In this document: positions 1 through 12,261 of the stretch, one piece after another
Layout: every line of letters starts with the position of its first letter
How positions within the stretch are numbered: the first letter of the stretch is position 1
Assembly (NCBI GenBank): GCA_004369085.1
Contig: ML210277.1
Span: forward strand, 1 to 64,000
Length of the DNA: 64,000 bases
Direction of reading: 5' to 3'
Source: Coprinopsis marcescibilis
Taxonomy: Eukaryota > Basidiomycota > Agaricomycetes > Agaricales > Psathyrellaceae
Made by a program: the position numbers and the translations under genes
The notes under the pieces: generated by a model
Told to the model about the DNA's origin: nothing
Databases searched by the model: none
Seen by the model: only the letters and a program-made list of their open reading frames with translations

Positions 1-39
1 CAGGTACACTGCTGTACATCATTTGTATAGCCGGATTCA

Positions 40-333
40 ATGCTAAACTTGCGCATCGTTGTTTTTTTCGATAGTTCGCAAGCTCTTTTCGGACTCGGAG
101 ACCAAGGACAGCTCGGAGTCGATGAGTTTGTGTCTCAACACTCCTGTAACTCGGTCTGCCGAGCCTTGGGCCTTACTGACATCAAAGATATGTCTCTCGA
201 GTTCTCATCTGTCCCTGACCTAGATGATAAAGACAAGGAGAGTCCACCAGTATCTCGGAGCCCAAGCCGTGCATCAACTGCACCCTCTGAGCCTGAGACT
301 TCTCCGAATTTTCTCGGTAGTGTAGACATTTAG
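40..333 (+). CDS. 3' terminal exon of an unidentified protein (5' end outside window)
   Basis: An open frame runs to a TAG at 331-333. Its last 80 or so residues are Ser/Pro-rich and acidic, with the look of a disordered C-terminus (motifs DLDDKDKE and SPSRAST). A plausible splice acceptor (TTTTTTTCGATAG) lies at about 68-80, so the true exon probably starts there and the upstream Met is incidental. No domain is recognisable. The rest of the gene would lie before base 1. The reading is supported only by frame length and composition. Confidence 0.4.
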   Translation: MLNLRIVVFFDSSQALFGLGDQGQLGVDEFVSQHSCNSVCRALGLTDIKDMSLEFSSVPDLDDKDKESPPVSRSPSRASTAPSEPETSPNFLGSVDI

Positions 334-1021
334 GCTCTGGTAGATAGTTGGTGTTATTTACTGCGCCGCAGCAATGCTATCTGAGGTCAGACCGTCCTCT
401 TTGGGGATATTCAATTTTAATTGTAATATGTCTTATCTAGTACTCTTGAATATATGCTAGGGTATCTCAAAACACTCTCATACTGAGTGTTATAATTCAT
501 TGAGCGAGTGGATATCATCAATGTTCGAGACGCTCGAACATTGACGAAGGTCGCCGCGGCCATCAAAGTCACAGCCACTCGTGGCTGTGGAGGGTGCTCG
601 CGCGTGAAAACAAACCATGTCCCTCTCGAACACCGTACACGGTGGCGGCTGTCGTCGCTTTGCACATTAATGAGAAACTGAGGATGAGAAACTCTCGTAG
701 TATGGACGACTCTCTGAGAAGCTATCAAGGAATCTGTTACTTTTTACTCGCTGGACTTTAGCCCTGTGTTGCAGACCGTATTATATTAGTTTTAGTAGTA
801 AATCGTCCGTAGTGACAGGTCTAGAGGGTCGGAGATAATCTTGAGATAACCATGAATGGTTGTGGTGAAAGCAACTCGAGGGGCGGCGACTCGGAGTACG
901 TCTTGCTGCGAGAAAAAGCGGAGGCGCCACACATCCGTAGAATATAATTAATAGATCTGAATATACATTATGAATTACATTACGCCTTATAATCTAACCC
1001 AGAATCTAAGAGAATTATAAC
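334..1021. other. Intergenic region between convergent gene ends
   Basis: This AT-rich stretch lies between two convergent 3' ends. A 103-codon minus ORF (417-728) has no recognisable motif and no plausible splicing partner, so I do not call it. Nothing else is visible. Confidence 0.4.
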
Positions 1022-2641
1022 TTATATCTCGAGTGAATCCGCCCAATGCCTAATAACGCTCTCTCCACTCCGATTCCCAGGAGCCCGCTTCAGGTCTCTT
1101 GAGATGATCATCGCATGTGCATTCATAGCATGTGGGAAGAAGGCTACTTCCTTCTTCAGCGGCAGCGTGTTCAACCAGACAACAATCTTCTGTTGGTGGG
1201 GGTTGAGGATTGGTTGGCCTTTTTGGTATTGTGGGAGAGGGGGGGTGGAACGGCCAGATGATGGAGGGGTAGAATTTGAAGTCGCTGAAGTAACTTCAGA
1301 ATCATCGTCGGTGACTTCGACTGACATGTTCTCCAGTTCCTGCTCAAGTTCAGCAAGGATCTGGGCCAACCTCCGGTTGCTCTTTTCAGAGCCGTTTTCC
1401 AAGCTTTCCTTTTCCTTTTCAAGCTTCTCTAGGGCTTTTATCCTTGCTCTTGAGGAATGGGATTCGAGTGAGAACTTGACGAGTGCAACGGAGATAGCGG
1501 CCGGTATAACAACCGGAAGAAGGGTATATGCAAGCTAAACCGAGGCAAGGTGGTATTAGAACGTCGGGTTAAAAAGATGGACCCTAACACGCACGACGTT
1601 CAGCGGGAAACGGAAGGGAAGGCTTCTAGAGGGTCGAACGGTGTTAAACCACTCTCTCGAGAGTACAACGGGTTGCGTAGGTGCAGTTTCTGGAAGTGCA
1701 TGGCTCTTAATTACATGGTTGTATTCGTCGTGGAATTGACTATTGAGAAACGGTGAGCGAGAAATCTCATTTCAATGGAAAGACACTAACATGTCGATAC
1801 CGTTCGTTGCGTGTTCCGCAAAAGGGTCCTCGGTTTCGATAGCCGCAGTGACATAGGGGACTGTGCCATCGTTCACCCTGCGAGGATAGTGTTAAGCTTA
1901 ATGATCCTACACTTTCGCGACAGAGGTACTTACCCATTCGCATAGATTTTCAGATTTTTGAATTTTTGCAGCGCTTTGTAGAAAATTCGTTCTGGGTCCG
2001 CCATCACCAGAAGTAGCGGGCGTCCGTTGGGCGACCACTTGTCGACGCAGTAGAACTGTTCTCCCGTCCGAGATAGCAACTTTGGTACGAGGGCAGAAGA
2101 TAGAACCGACATTATCGAGCAATATCGAGGCAGCCCGATGTTGGGTGTTGCTATTGTGTTAAAGTTGACGGGCTCAACGTTATCGAAGAAGCCTTGTTGC
2201 AGCAGAATTCTGTGGACCCAAACGAGTAAGTACGTTGCCCTGCCCAGGCACCAGCTACAGGTCACATACCCCACAACGTATCGAGCAACTAGTCCACCCA
2301 AACTATATCCAGTCACGGATAGCTTTGTGACCTTGACGCCGGCAGCATCGAGCTCAGACACCCTATCCAGGATCTATTCGAAGGTTCGGTAAGTTATCTG
2401 ACCACGGTCCGAAAACGACGATAAAACTAACCTCTTTGGCCACTCGTTCTCCTCCCCAGTCGATCCCATCATAAGTCGAGGCGTCTCTGTTAGTTTCTGG
2501 AACAAGGATTTCCAGTCTCGAGCCGTCCTTCAGCGCAGCTGAGTACGTCTCTCCTGCAATTCGCTTCAGTTCCGACAAATTTCCCGGATGACCCCACATC
2601 CCATGGACCAGAACAAGCAGATGAACCGTTGAAGGGGACAT
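1022..2641 (-). CDS. DUF676 serine lipase (Rog1/Lpl1-like)
   Basis: This is a predicted lipid-droplet or ER-associated serine lipase of the DUF676 family, about 440 residues from six exons. Exon 1 carries HLLVLVHGMWGHPGNL, the oxyanion-hole HG region. A later exon has the nucleophile elbow GYSLGGLVARY. Splicing from about 1880 then gives VNDGTVPY, which supplies the family Asp, and NAHAMII near the C-terminus supplies the family His. A hydrophobic segment (TLLPVVIPAAISVALV) and a basic coiled stretch follow the hydrolase core, matching fungal Rog1/YOR059C-type proteins that have a membrane hairpin. The start could be the Met at 2641 or an in-frame Met at 2686; I prefer 2641 because the hydrolase fold begins directly after it. 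All introns are short GT-AG. The exact lipid substrate cannot be read from the sequence. Confidence 0.88.
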
Positions 2642-2686
2642 GGAGGCAAACTGCGAGTAAAATGGCAAAGAAAAAGAGCTGTTCAA

Positions 2687-3352
2687 GAACAGAGAAATGG
2701 GGGAGAGTTGGTTGAGTCCTTTTGATGGTCCAAGTAAAGGCTTTATATGCTGGAGCGCCCATGCTTATCGATTTACTCGGTCGTGTCAGTAGCTGCGATC
2801 AAGTGAAACGATGTTGTCAGGGTGTTCAAGGACTAACATGTAACACAGAATTGTAAGCCGGCCTGGCGCGTCATCTTGTTAGTGGCGACGTTGGCGTTCG
2901 GCAGAAGTATGACCTCCGACTCCGACTTCTCGCACTAGCTCAAAGGTGTGCTTGTGCTGTAAATGGGCTACGGAACTGTCATGTACATGTGTAGCACACG
3001 GACTGGCGACACAATTTCAATTTGATGTCAGAGCCTCGTGAATCCGATGGGAATCGGACTGAGGTGCAAACCCTGGATGCCATGGGACGATCTGCCCAAG
3101 TCCGCCTTGTGGAAGCAGAGTACGTTAGCATTATTGTCTAGTGCGGCGGAGAAACAGTACAAAGATGTGGACGAGCCACAGATGTGGGTTGTTGAGCCCT
3201 GACTGAAAGCACCGCCTCGTTGAAACGTTGTGATTGTGATGATAAATATTTTGGAAAATGTGTATTGAATTCATGTTTTGGTTCATTAATAGCATCGAGA
3301 GCTGTACTGCTAATCGGCACCCTCTCTAGTACTCCTGCTCTTCTAGATTTTA
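2687..3352. other. Intergenic: lipase promoter and AA9 3' flank
   Basis: The lipase promoter side and the 3' flank of the AA9 gene occupy this region. A 74-codon minus ORF at 3138-3362 overlaps the AA9 stop and is a shadow. No repeats or RNA genes are seen. Confidence 0.4.
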
Positions 3353-4757
3353 TCACAAGCACTAAAAAAAGGTAGTCTCGTCAGCAACCAGGACGGACAA
3401 CCCATTCTAAAAACACACTAACCTGAGCGTACCACTGGTTGGTGGCCTTGCAACTGTATGGGGCAACACACTGGGTTGGCCCGCTGTAGCCTTGGCTAGG
3501 TAGACATTCATTTCATCAGGACCAATTCACTTGAGAGGGGTTTTGCTAAAATGAACTTACCCTCCGCATTGGCCGAATTGGGTCTGCAAGGGGCCAGCAG
3601 GCTGGCTGGTGACGACTGGGGGAGGAGCGGTGGTGGCGGGAGGTGGGTTTGAGGTCACAATAACAGGGGGAGGTTGTTGAGGCTCCTGGTTGACGGGAGG
3701 AACAACGGTAGGGACGGTCGAGGGTTGGAGAGCAGTGTTCCAAGTGGCGGTGGTGGGATATCTGGTGGTGGCAATGGGAGGAGCGTTGTAGCCATATGGA
3801 CGGGGTCCAGGGACTGTCAGATGATCTTATCAGAGACTGCCTACAGGGAGCAAAGATAAATGCTTACTGATGTAGTTGCTCAATTGCTGGTGGATGTTGA
3901 CCAAGACACCGGGGTCGTTAGCACCATAGGCTCCAGGGATCTTAACGGTGGGAGGGCGTGCAGTTCCGCTGCCAACGACGTTGAGTTGGAAGCACGAAGG
4001 GTAGAACTGAGCACCACCGGCAGAGCCAGCAACGTGGAGAGCTGTAGGAAGAAAGAATATTAAGAACCGCGAGGCTTTCTCCAGAGAAACTGGACCTTAC
4101 CAATGACCTCAGCACGGAGCAAGTAGTTTCCAGGAGCGATGTCGGGAACGGTGAAGGTGTAGTGACCGCAGTTATCCTAACATTGCATGTTAGCGCATAT
4201 CCCGATACGTCGAGGCTCGCTAACTCACGTTGAGAACTTGGACAGCCCAGTACACTGGGTTGTTTGAAACCATGCCCGACTCGGAAACCTTGAACCAGTT
4301 GGCGGATGCACCGTCAGCAGTTCGTGAGTCGGCAACGTTAGCCATGTAGACTAGGACTGGGCCGTAGTGGTTGCCACCGATAGCCTCGTTCCTGCACGAA
4401 CGCTGGTTATGTTGGGCATGCATCTCAACGGTAACCTTGTCTCCAGCTGCAATCCAATGGTCAGTTAACAATATCAATAAAGACACGACACGACGAGACT
4501 CACGCTTAATGGTGCAAACGTTAGGGCTGTTCGTGGCAGCGTTGCAAGCCAATTGCTAAAAGCATTGTCAGCAAGGAAGTCCCTGAGCATCGTTTACGCG
4601 AGGGACGTACAGGCGAGTTGATGGCGACGGGGTTGTTGTTAGCAGCTTGACGGAGGCAGGAGGTTCCACCATCGACACCGTTGACCCAAATATGCTGCCA
4701 TGTGGAGTGGGCTGCGGCAGAAGCAGCGAACAACAAAGCTGTCGCAAAGACCTTCAT
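3353..4757 (-). CDS. AA9 lytic polysaccharide monooxygenase with C-terminal CBM1
   Basis: This is a secreted copper enzyme that oxidatively cleaves cellulose or related beta-glucans. A 16-residue signal peptide ends in AAA, immediately followed by His-Ser-Thr, so the mature N-terminal His of the copper histidine brace is present. The second copper His is in GGNHYGPVLVYMA. The axial Tyr and its Gln partner lie in the GGAQFYPSCFQL block. A Pro/Thr/Val-rich linker follows. Splicing the last exons then gives a CBM1 with the expected cysteines: QFGQCGG, QGYSGPTQC, CKATNQWYAQCL. Exons are separated by seven short GT-AG introns, and the final exon codes only a few residues before a TGA at 3353. About 345 residues in all. 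Oxidation regioselectivity (C1 or C4) cannot be decided here. It is the only AA9 gene in the window. Confidence 0.95.
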
Positions 4758-4879
4758 TTTCGATATCTATGTCGCGCAATTCAGCAGGCAATTTAGATGG
4801 GTAGAGGTGAAAAGAGACTCACGTCAAGTAAGGGAAGAATGTTCAGAGGGGTTTGCGAGGTCAACCACGAACGGCCTGA

Positions 4880-4887
4880 CCTTTATA
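4880..4887 (-). promoter_or_regulatory. TATA box of the AA9 gene
   Basis: TATAAAGG on the minus strand, about 120 bp upstream of the AA9 start codon. This fits an inducible secreted-enzyme promoter. The call rests on motif and position only. Confidence 0.45.
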
Positions 4888-5956
4888 CAAACACCCCTTT
4901 GCAGCGCGTGGCGGGGATTTTGTAAAGGAAATCGAGTTTCTATGCTCGGGTCACCGCTCAGGAAGGTGCTGCCATACGGTCCATTCAAAATTCTCCCAAT
5001 AGTCCGGGGTTTTTCAGATCACAAGAGCCAGGATATCCACCAAAATAGCATCGGCACCGTCTGGTGCGTCTCTTGGTTAGTACCAAATGGTGGAGCTTTT
5101 AGAAGCTCGATAGCTTGGAAACGCCGCACATTATCCAGGGAAGGGAGTGCGGAGAAATAAGCGTCGGATTTGACGCACGGCATAAAGAGAGAGCTAGACA
5201 GAGAAAAGAAACTCACTGAGCTTGACACACTATTCCTATTGAATAAAACTGACAGCTGCAGAAGGAGGCTTGATGACAAGAAGGTTGGTTCGACATCAGC
5301 TGCTAAACAGAGGGGAGTGTGGAGAGAAGGGTTGGAAATGTGTGATCATTACCCCAGATGATTTCCAGCGAATACCTGTGAAATTTTGGGGACCCGCGGT
5401 TGATCCGGGCAATCGCCACACGAACCTCTTCATGTTGTTCCGTACCGAACCAAAAGAACCCGACCGTCTGATGCCGTTTATTCTAGGGGTAGGAAAGAGA
5501 ATAGAGAACCAATCTACGAAAGGCGAGGTTACCCAAACCAATCGATAACCAGGCGATGATATCACTTGCACGGGTTGGCCTTGTTCGCCGAATGTTCGAA
5601 GGTAAAACCTCGTTGAAATGACAAAGGTTTGCATTGTATACGCAGATGAGCAGCTATGAGACTAACAAGTATACGTCATTAATTATTTTCTGAGCATCAT
5701 AGACTAAGAAGCAACAGGTCAAAAAGGTCGGGCTTACTGAGAACTGGCGAGGGCTTAACCTTGGGTGATTCCACGATCAGGAAGAGAAAGTTGGCTGGTA
5801 CTCTGAAAGAAGAAAGAAAATACTAAGTACGCGCAAAGAAACAACAGGCCAAAACGGAACGAGACAAAGCCGAGAGGACGAATAGTTTAAAGATTGGATG
5901 GTACTTGCCGCTCCAACCCATTGCACGATGAGCTTTCGTTTGGTCCCGCCAACATT
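4888..5956. other. Upstream region of AA9; no gene seen
   Basis: Roughly 1 kb with several overlapping short ORFs on both strands (for example 5019-5279 and 5296-5634). None has a recognisable domain or splices into anything convincing. It probably holds AA9 upstream regulatory DNA and the 3' UTR of the SR-repeat gene. Confidence 0.35.
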
Positions 5957-7776
5957 CTAATTTCCCTTACGAGTCCTGATAACCTTATTGCGCAGCGCCT
6001 TCTCCTTCAATTCGTTCTCTCGTTTTTCTAGTTCCGCCGAGCTTGGTTGAGGCTGTGATAGTACAATAAAAACGTCAGCGTCTCCGCGAAAGAAGCACAA
6101 AAGACAAGGTACTGACTTCGTTCTCTTCGCTACTCCACCGAGATTTCTGCTTCTCAGCGGCAGCTTGGCCTTTAATTTTGAGCTCTTGGACCGGTTCGGC
6201 ATCACTTCCTTTGCGGGGACGAGACTCTACGTCCATTCTTCTATCATTATCGCGATCACGTTCCCGAGGACGTTCCCGCTCATTTCGGTGGGGAGGCGGA
6301 GACCTTGAGCGGCTAGGACTCCTACTGGTACTCCTGGGTTTGGAACCGGTCGGCGACCTAGAACGGTATCTGCGAGTGCGATCGTTTCTCACCGGGCTTT
6401 TTCGGCGAGGAGTTCTAGACGGAGAACGGCTGGGAGACCTTCGGTGACGTTTTGAACGGTCGTCCCTTCCATCCCTCATCCGCTTAGGAGGGGAGCCACT
6501 CTTGCGCCTAGTCTGGTTTGAACGGGGCGGCAGAGATGGGGACCTTCCGACCGAACCAGAGTGAGAGAGTGGAGAGCGAGATCGGGGGCCTGGCGAAATA
6601 CGGCGTCTCCTTGCTGGCGGGCTGCGACTATCCCTGAATCGTTTCCCACCACGCTCGCGGGGAGGGCTATAATCCGGAGAGCGTGCTCGTCTTTTCGGTG
6701 GAGGCGAGCGGGAGCGTGAAGGAGAACCTGAAGATGCTATTGAGCGGCGTGAAGAGCTGGCCCTGCGGGCGGGGGAACGCCTGCGCAAAGGTTGGCTTCT
6801 AGAGTTAGACCTGCGGCGAGGAGGTGAGCGGTATCGTCTATTTGGTGGGGGTGATGCAGATGAACGAGGAGTCCTAGAACGCGACCTGCGCGGCGGTGGA
6901 GAAGGTCGGCGTCTTGGCGGGCCCTGTTTAAGAAAGTTGTGGGTGAATGCGCATATAACGAGGTCAGATCCACATACACCGCCGTTCCCTCCGCCACGAT
7001 TGCCCCAACCGGCGTCTCGGGACCTTCCACCACCGTCGTCAAAGCCGCCACGTCCTCGACCGCGGCCTCCTCTGCCACGACCGCCTCCACGGCCACCACC
7101 TCTACCGCCGTCCCTTCCGGCATCTCTACCACCCTCACGAATATCGTCCAGCCGCAGACGACGATCTCTCTCGTCAATCGCATGGCTGTCTTTCTCTCGT
7201 GCTTTACGCAACTCCTCTTTCTTGAGTTCCACAAAGGTTCGCGGAACTCCAGAGACTTCCTCTTGCGCCTCAAGGAGCAGCTTCCACAGCTCAGTCATGA
7301 AAATTGTGGTGTTTTTCGTCAGGAAACCTTGCAGAGCAATTTGCATCTTCTTGGGGTCAGGGCACTGAAGGGGTGCATGCGTCAGATTGATGCAGCTCCA
7401 AGGAATGGAATCACAACGAACTGGGTTCTGTGTATCTTCGAGCAAACCCATGGCATATTCTACGACTACTTCGTCTTCGATGCCAATGAGTTCAATGATC
7501 TTTTTAGCAACCCATGGTCTGAGTACATTAATGTTGACCTTCCTCATATCGACCTATGAGTCGGTTAGTATGGCCTAAGAATACATTCATCTGGGCCTCA
7601 TCCTTGCCTTTTTGTCAAATTCAACAGGAAACTTCATGCTCTTGATTAGCTTGAGCTCTTTGTCCGAGAAACGTCTGTCCTGTTCCGCAGACGTTCCTTT
7701 GAAAAATCCTAGAACTCTGTTAGTTTCTAGCCAGAATCTCACAAACAGTAAAGTAGAACTTGCCAGAATCTGCCAT
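5957..7776 (-). CDS. SRRM1: PWI-domain SR-related splicing coactivator (SRRM1/SRm160-like)
   Basis: A nuclear SR-related protein, expected to bridge splicing factors and the exon junction/3'-end machinery. The spliced N-terminus reads MADSGFFKGTSAEQDRRFSD, very close to animal SRRM1. It is followed by the PWI domain (VNINVLRPWVAKKII, ending near FMTELWKLLLEAQEE). Then come an RGG/Gly-Arg stretch and a long RS domain rich in SRSRSP and SPPRRR repeats. It ends in a charged tail, KALRNKVIRTRKGN. About 525 residues from six exons. Introns 1 (7763-7709) and 2 (7607-7554) both begin with GC rather than GT. Conservation of the FFKGTS and FDKK-VDMRKVN joins forces these borders, and the alternatives break the frame or need a 34 nt intron. 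Exon 1 holds only 13 coding bases. Large antisense ORFs over the RS region are compositional shadows. Confidence 0.93.
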
Positions 7777-8083
7777 CTTAGCGTTCTAACGAGTTTGAAA
7801 AGACAACAGGCAATTTGCAAATACGCGTCGCAAACGAAGTAAGCCGTGCTGTCACTGACTTGAAGAGACAAACGAAGTCGTGGGAACCAAAAACTGACGG
7901 TAACGGTGAAGCCCGCACGTGATGGTTAGGGCAAGGCCAACGCCGCAGCCCGCTGAACGACGTCGAGCAAAGATTCAGAAACCAAAAGTTCAGATCTCAG
8001 AGACAGAATGAAGAATGCATTACAATGTACAAGTGATACAGATACAGATGCGACAGATAATGATACAAAGCAAAGAAGTGCGT
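7777..8083. other. Intergenic: SRRM1-like promoter and H2B 3' flank
   Basis: About 300 bp holding the promoter of the PWI gene and the 3' flank of H2B. No feature is visible. Confidence 0.4.
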
Positions 8084-8677
<594 letters not shown>

Positions 8678-9028
8678 TGATAGAGATGTGTTGAGTGTGC
8701 TGGTGGTGGCGAAAGAGGTCGTCGATGGGAGAGATAGAGATGGTCGAAGTCAAGACAGATGACCTCTAAATAAGAACGCGTCACTTTGTCTTTGTTTACT
8801 CCGCCCGCGTCTTTGTTGATTCCCGGCAGCTCCGTTTGTGGCAGCGCGCCGCACACGTGACACGCGTCGCAGTAAACAATCTCTCTTTCCGGCAATGTCC
8901 CTGGCCCTTGACTATAAAGAGCGCGCAGCTTAGTTCGTGCCCTCCATCTTTTCTCTCTTGCCTACCTACACCTCGACTCTAGTCGTCTACTCTAGCACTC
9001 TCAACCCACCCAAACACTCTTATAAGCA
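8678..9028. promoter_or_regulatory. Bidirectional H2B/H2A histone promoter
   Basis: The 351 bp between the divergent H2B and H2A start codons. A TATA-like CTATAAAG at about 8912 serves the H2A side, about 117 bp before its ATG. A TATTTAG on the minus strand near 8764-8770 could serve H2B. Shared histone promoters of this kind normally drive coordinated S-phase expression; I infer that here from arrangement. Confidence 0.7.
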
Positions 9029-9613
<585 letters not shown>

Positions 9614-10329
9614 ACGCTTTGCTGTCGCTTTCTATCATCGTTGTCCCATTTGTATTTTTGTCTAATCATTTGTATTATTGTTCAGTAGCATAATTTCACT
9701 CACGCATTCATATCGCTCTCGAATTCTGCACACCTATTATCATGTCCTTCCTGCCAGCAAAGCCGAAGCCCCTCAACTCGATCAATGCAGAGCTTTTTCC
9801 CTTATTCTGTCTGATTCCGATAGTCGTCTGCCGTCAACTATCGTAAATCCTTAGTGAAAATGAATCAAAAGACGGTCCCTAACTTGCATTCCGCAATATG
9901 TTTGAGGTTCTCAAGGGTTCCCATTTCTTGTCGTTTATCATCGTTGCGCTTGCCATGGCCTGCCACGACAGTAATGTATTCCACGAGCTAATTTTGGATT
10001 TAGGACGCTTCTTGTCCCTGCGGTGTGCGCTGGACAGTGGAGAGCGTCGACGAACAGAATCAGACAACTTCTTGAGCTCTCTTGAGTCACTGTTACTTTG
10101 CGAAGTCAGCGATCAATGTTTGGATGCAAAGCCTTAGACAATCTTAGCTCCGGACGGATCTGCGCAGTCCATCCACAAATTGTACAGACCTGCAACATTG
10201 TCACGGGATTGCACTCGTCCTCGCCACGTCCAGACGACCTACTCGCTTATAATCAGCCGGCGTCATCGCTACAGACGTCGAGCACGCCATTTAATTCCTC
10301 TTCTTCCTTCATAACCGCCAATCTGTGAC
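9614..10329. other. Intergenic: H2A 3' UTR and p24 promoter
   Basis: The H2A 3' flank is followed by the upstream region of the p24 gene. Short ORFs at 9898-10137 and 10098-10328 have no recognisable domain. I see no other gene. Confidence 0.4.
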
Positions 10330-11177
10330 ATGGCACGCGTTTCGGGTTTCCCTCCACCAACCTCCCTCTTCTCCCTCTTTCTCCTTGCATTTGCCATCTT
10401 ATATTCAACACCGTCTGCGTACGCTGTCAAATTCGCGTTACCTGCCTCTCGCTATCCTGCGGCCAAGTGCATATGGAATTCAGTTCACAACAACCAGCTT
10501 GTCATCGTGACAGCGAATGTGTCGCCGGGGGCTAACCAGCGGGTGGACATTGAAATCGTCGACTCAAGTGCCAACAAAAACGTATATCTGAATAAGAAGG
10601 GTATCAAGGCGGAGACCAGGCTGGCTATCACCTCGCATGCGGATGGTGAAGTGGGAGTGTGCTTGAAGAATACCCTTGAGGGTGGTACGTCTTTATTTAT
10701 CTCGCTTTCAATGTCGCGATGCTAAATAACTTTTACCTCGCAGAAACGAAAGATGCTTCGAGCCTTGCACGCATAATTGATTTGGACATTGATATTGGAG
10801 CAGATGCTGTTGATTACAAGTGAGTAGGGCTTCGCCGCCTTCCAGGACGCCTCATGCTAAACCATCCCTCAGCGCCATTGCAAACCAGGAATCCCTGTCG
10901 GGACTTGAGACGGAGGTTCGAAAGATTGAGGGTGTTCTCAAAGAAATCATCGAAGATATGGAGTACCTCCAGCGACGAGAGCAGCGGTTTACACAAACCA
11001 ACTGTACGTTTCACAATTTGCTTCCAAGGCTATATATCCTCATTGCCTTTTACAGTGTCTACAAGTGCTCGAGTCAAAAATTTCGCGTGGTTCACCCTTA
11101 TATCTCTTACTTGCCTGGGCGTCTGGCAAATCTTCCACTTACGGGCTTACTTCAAACGGAAGTATCTCATCGACTAG
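10330..11177 (+). CDS. ERV25: p24-family cargo receptor (Erv25-like)
   Basis: A type I membrane protein of COPII/COPI vesicles that helps sort secretory and GPI-anchored cargo between ER and Golgi. An N-terminal signal peptide (hydrophobic LFLLAFAILYS) is followed by a GOLD domain with its disulfide cysteines at AAKCIWNSV and GVCLKN. Then comes a coiled coil (LSGLETEVRKIEGVLKEI), one membrane span (FAWFTLISLTCLGVWQIFHL), and a short cytosolic tail AYFKRKYLID typical of Erv25/p24-delta. Four exons joined by short GT-AG introns. The GPI-anchored GH72 proteins encoded downstream are the sort of cargo this family carries; that link is inference. Confidence 0.92.
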
Positions 11178-12261
11178 ACTTCTTGCCCCCTGTTTGTTCC
11201 ACGAATGGTTGTACGTGTTAACGATGGATAATGCGGATTGCTTCATGTTTCATACCCTCTCCTTGGATATTCTAGTGGCTGATGTTTTGAATTGGGGTGA
11301 TTACTTTCTAGGGTGATTCAAGACCTCGAGTTTGCGCAGGCGGATGGGGCATAGTCTGGGCAGCCACCAAAGCTGCCCTTCTCAATGAGTGTGCCTTTTC
11401 TCTGAACCCGCGCGCATTGTGAGCGACCTTGCAATGGAGCATTTTGTTGGAGGAACACACCAAATGATAGGTGCATAGCTTGTCCCTGCTCCTCTTTGCC
11501 CTTGTGTCATATTGATTGCGTCTTGGATACCAACACTTGAGTGCGATCTCATTGCCTTCACTGCGGGTGCCGGGGAAATTATCAACGTTGGTGTCCGGGC
11601 AGATGAAACTGTCGCATCGACGTAATGGCTTTGCGAAGGTGAAAACTCCAAAGCACAAGAAGCACGCGATCCAGGGGTTCATCATGGGTTTCGTAGCTTT
11701 CTGTGGCCATCTGGCAACAGATTCAGCCCAAGGTGGCTGGCAAAATTCAAATCTCACTCGGCAGCATTCAAGTGGAGCGACATGCGTTCTCGAGTGGCTG
11801 TGGGCACTTTGTGGAATCAATAGTACTCCCAGGGACGGTGGAGATGATTCGTATTGACCCATGGGTACAATGTACATTTTCTGAGTGATCGCGTCCAGGG
11901 CTACGTTTCGAGGACGCCACTGTGCGGTCATGATGTTGGCGAATGAAATGGTGCAGTGCCACGTGGTGCCAAACACACGCATCGACACGTCGCGCTCGCT
12001 TTTCTTCTCCCATCATTATCCTTATTCTCCCACTTCATTACCCCTCCCTCCTTTTCTGCCGTTATTATATACCCAACATCCTCGAGGAAATCGTATATAA
12101 TACCAGGGAGCTTATTCGTACGACGACGGCTGTTCAATCTTCAATGTGTGTAGTCAAATTGCGCTTTTTCTCAGTGCGAAATGACAAATTAACTGACGCC
12201 TGACTCTTGCTGTCGCTGTTTTCTCGTCGTTCACAGCATCTCTTCCTTAATCAGCCCAGCA
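11178..12261. other. Intergenic region with an unassigned long minus ORF
   Basis: About 1.1 kb. It holds a 226-codon minus ORF (11308-11988) and overlapping plus ORFs (11516-11857). None shows a known domain, and the minus ORF looks compositionally unlike a fungal protein (scattered Cys/His/Trp, no low-complexity or membrane pattern). The promoter of SPC2 lies at the right end. Confidence 0.35.

Noticed and set aside
6939..7559. 206-codon plus-strand ORF across the PWI/RS gene
   Set aside because: It is the antisense of the RGG/RS and PWI exons; its Thr/Ser/Ala/Val repeats mirror the biased codons of the real gene.
7709..7763. GT-AG alternative for intron 1 of the SRRM1-like gene
   Set aside because: It would need a 34 nt intron and would add seven residues inside the conserved MADSG-FFKGTS start.
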